Origin: Treponema sp. UBA3862
Lineage (GTDB): Bacteria > Spirochaetota > Spirochaetia > Treponematales > Treponemataceae
Assembly (NCBI GenBank): GCA_002392405.1
Contig: DGGY01000010.1
Location: forward strand, 1 to 42,762
Direction of reading: 5' to 3'
Length of the DNA: 42,762 bases
Shown here: positions 31,446-40,103 of the stretch, one piece after another
How positions within the stretch are numbered: position 1 is the first letter of the stretch
Layout of the letters: the number at the start of each line of letters is the position of its first letter
Position numbers and translations under genes: made by a program
Notes under the pieces: generated by a model
Seen by the model: the letters and a program-made list of their open reading frames with translations, nothing else
Databases searched by the model: none
What the model was told of the DNA's origin: nothing

Positions 31446-31481
31446 AGTTAAATAATAGCCTTTTTTTACTCCTTTGCACAG

Positions 31482-34070
31482 TTAAACTGAAAAAGAAAGT
31501 GAATTATTTCCTTCAGCATCAACCTTAATTACAGTATTTTCTCCAAATCTTCCAGCAAGCATCTCTTTTGCCAGAGGATTTTCAAGATAATTCTGTACAG
31601 CCCTTTTTACAGGACGAGCGCCAAAGCCAGGGTCATAGCCTTTATCACAGAGAAAATCTACCGCAGCATCACTAAACTCAAGGTTAATTCTTCTGCCTTC
31701 AAGCCGTTTCTTAACCCTTTCAAGCTGAAGATTTACGATTCCCTTAATTACAGATTTATCAAGCATTTTAAAAGTAACAATTTCGTCAATTCGATTTAAA
31801 AACTCCGGACGGAACGTGTTCTTTAAAAGTGCATCAAGCTGTGTTTTAATTGAACTGACATCTCCATTCTCACCTGCAGCAAGAATAAGGTCGCTTCCAA
31901 GATTTGAAGTCATTATGATAATTGTATTCTTAAAATCTACAAGTCTTCCCTGTCCGTCTGTAAGCCGGCCGTCATCCAAGACCTGCAGAAGCACATTAAA
32001 GACATCAGGATGAGCTTTTTCAACTTCATCAAAAAGAATTACAGAATAAGGCCTTCTTCTGACCGCTTCAGTAAGCTGTCCCCCTTCATCATAACCTACA
32101 TATCCCGGAGGAGCTCCGATTAAGCGGCTGACACTGAATTTTTCCATGTACTCAGACATATCAATTCGAGTGAGGGCTTTTTCATCATTAAAAAGAAAAT
32201 CTGCAAGGGTTTTTGCAAGTTCTGTTTTTCCGACGCCTGTTGGCCCTAAGAACATAAAACTTCCGAGCGGCTTATTAGGATCATTAAGTCCTGCCTTATT
32301 ACGCCGGATTGCATCACTTACAACACTGACAGCTTCATCCTGGCCGATTACTCTTCTGTGAAGTACATCTTCAAGCTGTACATATTTCTGCTTTTCTCCG
32401 GTCATCATCTTGCTTACAGGAATACCTGTCCATGCACTTACAACCCGTGCGATGTCTTCTTCAGTGACTTCCTGCTTTAAAAGAGACTCCTTTTCCCCGC
32501 TTAAAAGTTTCTGGTCTGCCTGACGGCTTTCTTCAAGTTGTTTTTCAAGCGAAGGAATAATCGAATATTTTAATTCAGCCGCTTTTGCAAGATTGCCTTC
32601 ACGGGTATATTTTTCTTCCTCAAAACGTGCACTTTCAAGTTTTTCTTTAACAGTGCGTGAACGGTCAATCTGATTTTTTTCATTTTCCCATTCAAGCTTC
32701 ATTGCGTCTCTGCTGGCAGTAATTTCTGCAAGTTCTTTTTCAAGTTTTTCAAGACGTTCCATACTTGGTCTGTCGTCTTCCTTGGAAAGAGACTGTTTTT
32801 CAATCTGGAGCTGTAATATCTTTCTTTCAAGCTGATCCAGGGCTTCAGGCTCGCTTTCTATCTCCATTTTAATGCGGCTGGCAGCTTCATCCACAAGATC
32901 AATGGCCTTATCCGGTAAAAAGCGGTTTGTAATGTAGCGGTTGGAAAGTTCAGCGGCGGCAACAAGGGCCTCGTCATTAATTTTTACCCCGTGGTGAATC
33001 TCATACTTGTCACGAAGACCTCGCAGGATGGCGATTGTGTCTTCAACTGACGGCTCACCGCAGTAGACCTGCTGGAAACGCCTCTCCAGAGCGCTGTCCT
33101 TTTCTATATATTTACGATATTCATTTAAGGTCGTTGCCCCGATTACATGAAGTTCACCGCGGCTTAAGGCAGGTTTTAAAAGATTTGAAGCGTCCATGCT
33201 GCCTTCACCTGCCCCTGCACCTACAATTGTATGAAGTTCATCGATAAAAAGAACAATCTGTCCTTCACTTTTTACGACTTCATTTATTACTGCCTTTAAC
33301 CTTTCTTCGAATTCTCCGCGGAATTTAGCACCCGCAACAAGACTTCCCATATCAAGACTTAAAAGACGTTTATTTCTGAGGCTCTCAGGCACATCACCCG
33401 ATGCAATACGGCGTGCAAGACCTTCTACAATTGCAGTTTTACCGACACCAGGTTCTCCGATTAAAACAGGATTATTTTTTGTGCGGCGGACTAAAACCTG
33501 CATTACACGCCTGATTTCTTCGTCACGTCCGATTACAGGATCAATTTTATCCTGGCGGGCACGGGCTGTAAGGTCAATACAGTATTTTTCAAGGGAACGC
33601 ATGGTACTTTCAGGATCCTGTGAATCAACACGCTGGTTTCCACGCACAGCCTTTAAACTTTCAAGAACAGACTGTTTTGTAACACCAGAGTTTCTCAGCA
33701 GTTCTCCTGTCCTGTCATCACTTTCTGTCATGGCAAGAAGAAGATGTTCAACACTTAAATACTGATCTTTCATGTCAGCCATTTCTTTTTCTGCCTTAGC
33801 AAGAATAGTCTGTGCAGAAGAAGACATAACCAGCTGTACATTGCCAGAAACCTTTGGATTTGAATGCAGTATATCTTTTGCCTTAGAAAGAATATCAGAA
33901 ACTGAAGCTCCAATTCTTTCAATTACAGGCTTACAAAGTCCGTCTTTCTGTTCAAGAAGAGAGATTAAAATATGTTCAGGACCAATCTGGGGATTGTCAT
34001 TCTGACGTGCAAGATTACCTGATTCCTGCAGGGCGTCCTGAGTTTTAAGAGTAAACTGATCATAATTCAT
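31482..34070 (-). CDS. clpB: ATP-dependent disaggregase ClpB
   Basis: Hsp100 chaperone that rescues aggregated proteins together with DnaK. N domain with two Clp repeats (residues 1-~145), AAA1 with Walker A GEPGVGKT and Walker B LFIDELHT, the middle coiled coil (~400-520, for example [22 protein letters not shown]), AAA2 with [12 protein letters not shown] and [10 protein letters not shown], and a C-terminal [14 protein letters not shown] segment. 862 residues, normal length. The ATG at 34070 has GAGGTGAG upstream; a longer frame to 34118 lacks such a site. No CIRCE element was found, and a terminator precedes the gene, so its promoter must lie within 34071-34112 or it relies on read-through. 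Confidence 0.97.
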   Translation of the reverse strand: MNYDQFTLKTQDALQESGNLARQNDNPQIGPEHILISLLEQKDGLCKPVIERIGASVSDILSKAKDILHSNPKVSGNVQLVMSSSAQTILAKAEKEMADMKDQYLSVEHLLLAMTESDDRTGELLRNSGVTKQSVLESLKAVRGNQRVDSQDPESTMRSLEKYCIDLTARARQDKIDPVIGRDEEIRRVMQVLVRRTKNNPVLIGEPGVGKTAIVEGLARRIASGDVPESLRNKRLLSLDMGSLVAGAKFRGEFEERLKAVINEVVKSEGQIVLFIDELHTIVGAGAGEGSMDASNLLKPALSRGELHVIGATTLNEYRKYIEKDSALERRFQQVYCGEPSVEDTIAILRGLRDKYEIHHGVKINDEALVAAAELSNRYITNRFLPDKAIDLVDEAASRIKMEIESEPEALDQLERKILQLQIEKQSLSKEDDRPSMERLEKLEKELAEITASRDAMKLEWENEKNQIDRSRTVKEKLESARFEEEKYTREGNLAKAAELKYSIIPSLEKQLEESRQADQKLLSGEKESLLKQEVTEEDIARVVSAWTGIPVSKMMTGEKQKYVQLEDVLHRRVIGQDEAVSVVSDAIRRNKAGLNDPNKPLGSFMFLGPTGVGKTELAKTLADFLFNDEKALTRIDMSEYMEKFSVSRLIGAPPGYVGYDEGGQLTEAVRRRPYSVILFDEVEKAHPDVFNVLLQVLDDGRLTDGQGRLVDFKNTIIIMTSNLGSDLILAAGENGDVSSIKTQLDALLKNTFRPEFLNRIDEIVTFKMLDKSVIKGIVNLQLERVKKRLEGRRINLEFSDAAVDFLCDKGYDPGFGARPVKRAVQNYLENPLAKEMLAGRFGENTVIKVDAEGNNSLSFSV

Positions 34071-34112
34071 TTTTCTCACCTCTAATTTGAAAATACTAAA
34101 AAACTTAAAAAA

Positions 34113-34166
34113 AGGCAAAAAAAATCGGCGGAAAGCTTTCTTCAGTTAAAAAGAAACCTGCCGCCG
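34113..34166 (-). terminator. Intrinsic terminator upstream of clpB
   Basis: Outer arms CGGCGG (34126-34131) and CCGCCG (34161-34166) with inner pairing of AGCTTTC and GAAACCT (one mismatch), then eight T on the minus strand (34117-34124). It ends the lipocalin-like gene at 34196. Confidence 0.75.
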
Positions 34167-34195
34167 TTTAAGCATTCATCCTAAATTAAAAATGA

Positions 34196-35365
34196 TTATT
34201 CTTCTGCTGCATCCACTGTTCCGTATTCACAGACTGCATCCAGCACATTTGCATGCTCAAGCATTTCAAGATTTTTTCCTGTTTTCTTGAAAATCTTGAT
34301 TTCGCCGAAACCAGTTCCGCCGCCCAGGACTTTAAGAAGTTTTCTTTCGCCCTGAGGAATTTCATAATCCCTGACGAACATTTCGGAAGTCTTACAGTAA
34401 AGGTCAATGTCAATTACAAGTCTTTTTTTATGCACGCTTACAGTCCAGTGAAGTTTTTCTCCGTCTGCATCTTCAGGCATCTGCGTCCAGTTATGAATTT
34501 CAGTATATTTATCAAAAAAACTACTTCCGCTCAAAGCGATTTTTGTTCCTTCGAGTTTTACAAAAATACTCAGCCGCTTATCAAACTCTCCTTCAAGAGC
34601 AAAACAGGATCTGATAAGAGGTTTTCCTGAAATAACACTTGTAAGGTTTGAAGAAGAAAGATGGAAGAAAGGATTAGGAATTTCTTCCCCCCAGCACTTA
34701 TCAATATAGCCTGAAGAACTTCTTGGAACTACAGAATATTCCTGTCCGTCAATGTGAACAAGACCTGCAAATACTGTCTTTGCCCCTATCGGCATCCAGA
34801 AATTTGTCTTTGTATTCCACATCGGACCTACTTCAACATTCTTTTCAAAATGAAGGTTCCATTCCATAAATCCTGAAGAACAAAGCATTTCAGGATGTTC
34901 ACGGATATCTCTTGGACTTACTTCCAGGGAACCGCTTAAAACATCTTTTCCGAAAGTACAGTTTCCTGCCTTAAATGCGTTTTCAGATTTTACAAAGACA
35001 AGTGAAGATGATGCAGCAAAACTGTTCATCTGTTTTCCGTTTGTGCCATAAAAACCTGCCTTAACGAGGACATAACTTGGCTGAACGGCAACTTCCTGGG
35101 ATACACTCTGGGCAGAAATAGTTCCTGCAAGAGCATACTGAAGGTCATTTTCATTTATTTTCAAACGTGATTTCTGTGCAAGTACACTTTCTTTAGGAGA
35201 AATAAGTGGGTTTACATAGTAAAGTTCAACAAAAAAAGTTCTCTGTTCACCTGTTGATTTATTTATACCGGTGAATACATAACGCCAGCGCTCATACCCG
35301 TTGCGCCGCAACTTTCCTTTAAGCAGATAATTATCAAACCGGTTATATTTTTTAGATGAAGCCAT
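34196..35365 (-). CDS. Tocopherol cyclase/lipocalin-like protein, unknown function
   Basis: A 389-residue protein without a signal peptide. The sequence is beta-rich with a conserved-looking core GYIDKCWGEEIPNPFFHLSS, plus RWRYVFTGINKSTGEQ near the start and SGFMEWNLHFEKN in the middle. This order resembles tocopherol cyclase and CrtC-type two-lobe lipocalin folds (a WG motif followed by the aromatic segment). That assignment is tentative and was not checked by profile search. GGTGGA precedes the ATG. Monocistronic between promoter 35386 and terminator 34113. Role unknown; binding or modifying a lipid-like ligand is inference. Confidence 0.55.
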   Translation of the reverse strand: MASSKKYNRFDNYLLKGKLRRNGYERWRYVFTGINKSTGEQRTFFVELYYVNPLISPKESVLAQKSRLKINENDLQYALAGTISAQSVSQEVAVQPSYVLVKAGFYGTNGKQMNSFAASSSLVFVKSENAFKAGNCTFGKDVLSGSLEVSPRDIREHPEMLCSSGFMEWNLHFEKNVEVGPMWNTKTNFWMPIGAKTVFAGLVHIDGQEYSVVPRSSSGYIDKCWGEEIPNPFFHLSSSNLTSVISGKPLIRSCFALEGEFDKRLSIFVKLEGTKIALSGSSFFDKYTEIHNWTQMPEDADGEKLHWTVSVHKKRLVIDIDLYCKTSEMFVRDYEIPQGERKLLKVLGGGTGFGEIKIFKKTGKNLEMLEHANVLDAVCEYGTVDAAEE

Positions 35366-35385
35366 TAAAATCCACCCGCCTTAAA

Positions 35386-35415
35386 AATATATTACTTCAC
35401 TTATATTTTCGGCAA
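35386..35415 (-). promoter_or_regulatory. Promoter of the lipocalin-like gene
   Basis: Minus strand: TTGCCG (35410-35415), 18 bases, TATATT (35386-35391). The leader of about 14 bases contains GGTGGA. Confidence 0.45.
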
Positions 35416-35436
35416 AACAGGCGGTCAGATTAACGA

Positions 35437-35658
35437 TTATTTAAACATCTTTTTTAAGGTTTTATCAAAATCTTCTCTTTCCTGAGGGAAATTATCATCA
35501 AGATATTCAAAACATTCTACAGCAGCTTTCTGAACGTGCTCATACCAGATTCTGTAGAGTTCAGGTTCAAAATTCTCGCTTGGATATGGAGCTCCCTGAA
35601 TATCAGAAACAAGCTGTCTCATCATTTTGATGCATGTATCAAATTTTTTATTCATCAT
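35437..35658 (-). CDS. Small acidic helical protein, unknown function
   Basis: A 73-residue protein predicted to be helical (FDTCIKMMRQLVSDIQGA; ELYRIWYEHVQKAAVECFEYL; EREDFDKTLKKMF) and rich in Asp/Glu. No signal peptide or membrane segment. AGGAG is six bases before the ATG at 35658, which supports a real gene. It stands alone between the M16 protease gene and the lipocalin-like gene. Family not recognised. Confidence 0.65.
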   Translation of the reverse strand: MMNKKFDTCIKMMRQLVSDIQGAPYPSENFEPELYRIWYEHVQKAAVECFEYLDDNFPQEREDFDKTLKKMFK

Positions 35659-35721
35659 AACGAACTCCTGAAAATACTGAGAGTCAGCTAAAAAAAGCGC
35701 TTATTAATCCCTCATATTTAA

Positions 35722-38700
35722 TTATAACGGCAGGAATACTTTTTTACCACTTTTTGTGCAATTTTCACTTCCAATTATAACACGATTTTTGTCTGTATTA
35801 GAGAAAACGGAGAGATTTTTAAAACCTTCCATCAGCTGTTCGCGATTGCAGTTAAGCATCTCAAGCATTTTAGTTTCGCGGTCCTCGTCCATAATCGCAT
35901 AAAGAGTCCTGATAAAGGCTGTACTTCCTCTTGAACGCGGTGTTTTAGGAACAACAAAATGTGAATAGGTTCCCATTACGGCCTTTTCTACTTCGTCCTG
36001 GGAAAAATCTGTCTCTGCGGCATCATTGAGGCACTTTTCAAATACAGAATTCGATTTTTCAGGCGTAGGATCACGGTAAGTTGCAAACAAAACGTTACCT
36101 GTTGTCGATTCAAAATCACAGTAAGCGCCGTAAGCCCCGCCGATTGTGCGGATTTTTTCCCATAAAAGGATATTTGAAAGCCAGTGCGTACAGATTTCCA
36201 TGATTCCGTTGCCTTTAACGCCGTAGGGGAAGGTTCTAAAACTCTGGGAAGCAAAACCTGTCTGACCTGGAATGACAAGCACTTCACCATCAGACTTTTT
36301 CTGTCCTTCAAGCTCCGTTAAAGCAATAAAATCTGCTTCCTGAGCAAAGCGCTTTTCTTTTAACGGTGTAAGTTTTATTTTTTTTGCAAACGCCTTGATT
36401 ATTTCAGACGACTTTTCAATCGTCTCTTTTTCAGCTGTAATGTGAATAAGGGCGCCTCCAGCCTTGATTTCCTTAAAAATCCTGTCAAAGACCTTTGCAT
36501 TTTCTTCAGGACGGACAGAAGCAAACTTATGGAGTGCAAAAAGCTGGGTTATACCGTTCCAGATTTCATCAACCGCAGACACACGCGACTGTTTTCTTAA
36601 AGCACGCATTAAAGCATACTGCTGTCCTGAATAAACAACCGAAGAATCAAAATCATTACGGCTTTCCATAACAATATCTTTTATACGTTTTGATTCATGA
36701 AAATCAACGAGATTGATATTGTCAGCTAAAATTTCAAGTCCTTTTTCAATTTTCTCATCAAGAACTCTAAGCTTAAAAACAATCCAGTCACGGCCGGTAA
36801 AAGTGTGTTTTTTGATGAATTCACGGCTTAAAGGCGTGTCAGTATTTTCGTTGGTAAGGAGATTTGCAGAATATCCGCCTGTATGCATTGAACTTAAAGT
36901 ACAGGTTTCACTCCAGTCCATATTTCCCCAGCCAAGATTACAGACAACATCTGAAAAAAGCGGAAGATAAAGATAATCCTGAGGGGAAAGGACATCAACC
37001 GGATAAGCCAGGTCCAAATATGTAATTCCGTTTGTATTTTCTTCACTTACCAGATAATCAATTTTAACACCTGAATCCAGAGAAAGTTTTTTGATTTTAA
37101 GGGAACAGTCATCTGATATTCTTTTGCCTTTACGTAAAAAATCTTTCGGACTTAAATGAGGCAGACAGGAAGCATCATCTTTTTTACTCTGATATTCATG
37201 AAGTTTTTCATTTTCATCGGCAACTTTTGCAGGAGTTGTTTTTGAAAGCAGTGCTTCTATTATCTTTTTCTCCTGAGCATCCCTGTCTTTTGTATATTTT
37301 TTTGAAGGCGTAATAACAGAAACAGCGTAAGAAGGATTCTCAAGAAGATATTTTTTGATTAACTTTTCAAGATAACCTTTATTTTTGAGGATTTTTTCCT
37401 TTACTTTTTCCATTTCACAGCGCAGGCGGAAAGATTTTTTAATGTCATAGCCGTAAAGCCAGGCATTTACAGGATCCTGCATTATCACAAGAGAAAACGG
37501 TCCCCTGCTCCTTTTTATTTCCCTGTAGCCAAACTCAAAGGACATAAGGGTTGAATCAATATCTTCCTGTGAAATTCCTTTGTCCGCTATATTTTTAAGT
37601 GTCTCAAAAATTACATCCTGAACTTTACAGACATTCTGCTTTTTTACCCCGCGCAGCCCTGTTGTAAAAAGAGTATTGTAAAAAGTATCAAGTCCCATCC
37701 CTGGTGCCGTATCTTCACCGAGGGAAGAATCAACGAGCGCTTTTTGCAGGGGGGACGAATCCTGCTTTATAAGAACACCAGTTAAAAAAACTTTTTCGAT
37801 TTTTTCAAAAGCATTTTTTGAAGGACCTAAGTTCCAGGTAACATAGACAGTGCTTCCCTTCTCGTTCTCTTCTCCTGAGGGACCTGTTGTGCTTACAGAC
37901 AAAGGCTCTTTATTCAGCGGCGTTTTTACACACGAAAGATATTCCTTTAAAAGCTTTTCTTTAACGTCTGAAGTCCATAACGATTCTGCTTTTTTTTCAA
38001 GTTCATCGAGTAAGTTTTTCTGAAGAAAATCCAGCTGCTTTTTTGTGGGAATATTTCCTGAAAGAAAAACCATACAGTTTTCAGGCCTGTACCATTTATT
38101 GTGAAATTCAAGATATTCTTCATATGTAAGGGATGGAATCTCCAGGGGATCTCCGCCTGAATCTTTGCCGTAAATTGAGTCTTTTAAAAGAGTCCGGACA
38201 GGCACATCCATTGCAACAGATTCAAAAGATGAATAAACACCCTTCATCTCGTTATAGACAACGCCCTGAATGGAAGGCCTGCCTTCTTTATCAATTTCAA
38301 GTCTGTGGGCTTCCTGAGCAAAAATTTCCCTGGACAGTTTTGGAAAAAAAACTGCATCTGCATAAACGCTCATCAAATTAAAATAATCAGCTTCTACCGT
38401 CGAACTTGCAGGATAAACTGTCTTATCAGCATAAGTTGCCGCATTAAGATAGGTTTTTACGCTCTGATTTGAAAGCTGTGTAAACGGATCTTTTAAAGGA
38501 TATTTTTTAGAACCACAGAGAACAGAGTGCTCCATAATATGAGCAGTCCCGTTTCCTTTTTTATTTGGTGTCCTGAAACAAAAGGCAAACAGATTTTCTT
38601 CTTCAGTGCTTAAAAGATGAAGGACTTCAAGTCCTGTTTTTTCATGAAGAAGGTGAACTGCAGTTGCATGATAATCACTTAATTCATAAACATCAGTAAC

Positions 38701-38766
38701 CAGAAAGCCCCTGTATTTTGTACCTTTTTCTAAAGTATTTTTTACATCAGACATAGATTTCGTCAT
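35722..38766 (-). CDS. M16C-family zinc metalloprotease (presequence protease/insulinase-like)
   Basis: The inverted zinc motif HIMEH lies at residues 76-80 (His76, Glu79, His80), with the following GSKKYPLKDPF and the distal Glu in VVYNEMKGVYSS. The 1014-residue length and four-lobe layout fit the PreP/Cym1 subgroup (M16C), which degrades peptides inside a closed chamber; the conserved FSLVIMQDPVNAWLYG segment lies in the middle. No signal peptide, so probably cytoplasmic. I kept the ATG at 38766 because AAAGGA is just before it; it overlaps the fliG gene end by 20 bases. Its mature substrate is unknown. Confidence 0.93.
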   Translation of the reverse strand: MTKSMSDVKNTLEKGTKYRGFLVTDVYELSDYHATAVHLLHEKTGLEVLHLLSTEEENLFAFCFRTPNKKGNGTAHIMEHSVLCGSKKYPLKDPFTQLSNQSVKTYLNAATYADKTVYPASSTVEADYFNLMSVYADAVFFPKLSREIFAQEAHRLEIDKEGRPSIQGVVYNEMKGVYSSFESVAMDVPVRTLLKDSIYGKDSGGDPLEIPSLTYEEYLEFHNKWYRPENCMVFLSGNIPTKKQLDFLQKNLLDELEKKAESLWTSDVKEKLLKEYLSCVKTPLNKEPLSVSTTGPSGEENEKGSTVYVTWNLGPSKNAFEKIEKVFLTGVLIKQDSSPLQKALVDSSLGEDTAPGMGLDTFYNTLFTTGLRGVKKQNVCKVQDVIFETLKNIADKGISQEDIDSTLMSFEFGYREIKRSRGPFSLVIMQDPVNAWLYGYDIKKSFRLRCEMEKVKEKILKNKGYLEKLIKKYLLENPSYAVSVITPSKKYTKDRDAQEKKIIEALLSKTTPAKVADENEKLHEYQSKKDDASCLPHLSPKDFLRKGKRISDDCSLKIKKLSLDSGVKIDYLVSEENTNGITYLDLAYPVDVLSPQDYLYLPLFSDVVCNLGWGNMDWSETCTLSSMHTGGYSANLLTNENTDTPLSREFIKKHTFTGRDWIVFKLRVLDEKIEKGLEILADNINLVDFHESKRIKDIVMESRNDFDSSVVYSGQQYALMRALRKQSRVSAVDEIWNGITQLFALHKFASVRPEENAKVFDRIFKEIKAGGALIHITAEKETIEKSSEIIKAFAKKIKLTPLKEKRFAQEADFIALTELEGQKKSDGEVLVIPGQTGFASQSFRTFPYGVKGNGIMEICTHWLSNILLWEKIRTIGGAYGAYCDFESTTGNVLFATYRDPTPEKSNSVFEKCLNDAAETDFSQDEVEKAVMGTYSHFVVPKTPRSRGSTAFIRTLYAIMDEDRETKMLEMLNCNREQLMEGFKNLSVFSNTDKNRVIIGSENCTKSGKKVFLPL

Positions 38767-39979
38767 CCCGTCCTTTTACAATAAGTTTTCCCTCTTCCCA
38801 GGCGCGCCTTAAAGCTGAGAAGAAAAGGCCTGCTGCTTTTTCAACATCAGCACGGCGCATCGGTATTCTTCTGTCTTCCTCATCTAAAATCATTGCCCTG
38901 CGGTTTGAAGATACGTTTTTAAGTATCTTCTCCCTGAAATCATCAGTTTTTGCATGAATTAAAAAAGCAATTTCAGCATCTTCCATAGACGCTAACTTTT
39001 CCTGAATAAAACGGTCATCTGCATTAATAATATCTTCTACAGTAAAAAGCCGTTCACGAAGGTCAGCGCCAAGATCAGGGTCCGATGCAGAAAGACGGTT
39101 CAGGATTTTTTCTTCTTCCTTAGAATCCATCTGCTTTAAGATATGAGCAAGAATGTTTTTTCCGTCAATTGAATCAGATTTTGATGTGACTATCGAATTT
39201 AATTTTTTCTCCATTGCTTCATCGATTTTAGCAACGATTTCAGGACTCATGTCTTTAAGTTTTGCAAGGCGGAGAATTACTTCTTTTTTCTCTGTTTCCG
39301 GGAGCTGCTGAATAAAAGCCGCAGCCTTTTTGGGCGGAAGATTTGAGCAGACAAGCGCTCTGACAGGTGCTGATTCATCTTTTAAAAGTGCTTCAATTTT
39401 TTCAGGGGCAGCTTCACTTAAATATTCAAAAGGCCTGCCGTTTTTAAAAGGTACCGCTTTATCTAAAAGCTCACCTGCCTTCTGAGGTCCAAAAGCTTTT
39501 TCAAGAATATTTCTTGCAGTATTTACTCCACCGTCCTCTCGGGCTCTGACAGTTAAAGACTTAAACTCCTGAAGAATTACTTCTGCCTCAGAAGGATCAA
39601 TCGAATGTATTGTGGCAAACTCAGGAATTATTTTTTCAGTCTGCTCAGAAGTAAGATGTGGAAGAATTTTAGCCGCTTCATCAACACCGATCAGCATTAA
39701 AAACTTTGCGACCCTTCTGTAAACGCTGTCTTTTTCAGAAGGCTGAACCGGAACTTTTAAAAGCCCGCCGTCATTAAGGGCCTTTTCTTTAACTGCACTA
39801 TTTAAATCAAGCAGACGGTTTACGCGTTCAAAAGGCTTTGCAGCAGTCTGCCCTTTTTTTTCTTCCTGTTTTATCTGTCTGTTCAAAAGCTGCTGTGCGG
39901 CCGTCTGTGTCTGACTGTCTCCGTTATTTTCTTCAGATATTTTTTTATATGCATTTGCAGCGAAATTCGTAATATTCAT
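38747..39979 (-). CDS. fliG1: Flagellar motor switch protein FliG paralogue (FliG1-like)
   Basis: FliG builds the torque ring of the flagellar C ring. The three armadillo-like domains are visible: FLMLIGVDEAAKILPHLTSEQTEKI (N domain), APVRALVCSNLPPKKAAAFIQQLPETEKKEVILRLA (middle, EHPQ region degenerate), and the C domain ending FSALRRAWEEGKLIVKGRDDE. At 410 residues it is longer than the usual ~340, because of a ~75-residue polar N-terminal extension rich in Gln/Lys. No fliF or fliH adjoins. Spirochaetes carry two FliGs; the stand-alone one is FliG1, which in Borrelia is reported at one cell pole. The ATG lies 11 bases from a TATAAT box. Confidence 0.88.
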   Translation of the reverse strand: MNITNFAANAYKKISEENNGDSQTQTAAQQLLNRQIKQEEKKGQTAAKPFERVNRLLDLNSAVKEKALNDGGLLKVPVQPSEKDSVYRRVAKFLMLIGVDEAAKILPHLTSEQTEKIIPEFATIHSIDPSEAEVILQEFKSLTVRAREDGGVNTARNILEKAFGPQKAGELLDKAVPFKNGRPFEYLSEAAPEKIEALLKDESAPVRALVCSNLPPKKAAAFIQQLPETEKKEVILRLAKLKDMSPEIVAKIDEAMEKKLNSIVTSKSDSIDGKNILAHILKQMDSKEEEKILNRLSASDPDLGADLRERLFTVEDIINADDRFIQEKLASMEDAEIAFLIHAKTDDFREKILKNVSSNRRAMILDEEDRRIPMRRADVEKAAGLFFSALRRAWEEGKLIVKGRDDEIYV

Positions 39980-39990
39980 AAGTATACTTA

Positions 39991-40019
39991 ATTATATTAC
40001 GGATTTTAAATCCATTCAA
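39991..40019 (-). promoter_or_regulatory. Promoter of fliG1 with palindromic spacer
   Basis: Minus strand: TTGAAT (40014-40019), 17 bases, TATAAT (39991-39996). The spacer contains the perfect inverted repeat GGATTT-T-AAATCC (40001-40013), a candidate operator. The ATG follows the -10 box by 11 bases with no Shine-Dalgarno. Confidence 0.65.
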
Positions 40020-40044
40020 TTTTAAGGCGCTCTTTCATTGTCTT

Positions 40045-40073
40045 TTTACAAAAAATATAATTTCTGTTATAAT
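40045..40073 (+). promoter_or_regulatory. Promoter of the trypsin-like protease gene
   Basis: TTTACA (40045-40050), 17 bases, TATAAT (40068-40073). The leader of ~25 bases carries TGGAGAAAAC before the ATG at 40104, an ordinary Shine-Dalgarno arrangement. Confidence 0.65.
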
Positions 40074-40103
40074 TCAAATAAAATAATTATTACTGGAGAA
40101 AAC

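Noticed and set aside
34071..34195. CIRCE heat-shock operator upstream of clpB
   Set aside because: No TTAGCACTC-N9-GAGTGCTAA or close variant is present; the inverted repeat there is a terminator.
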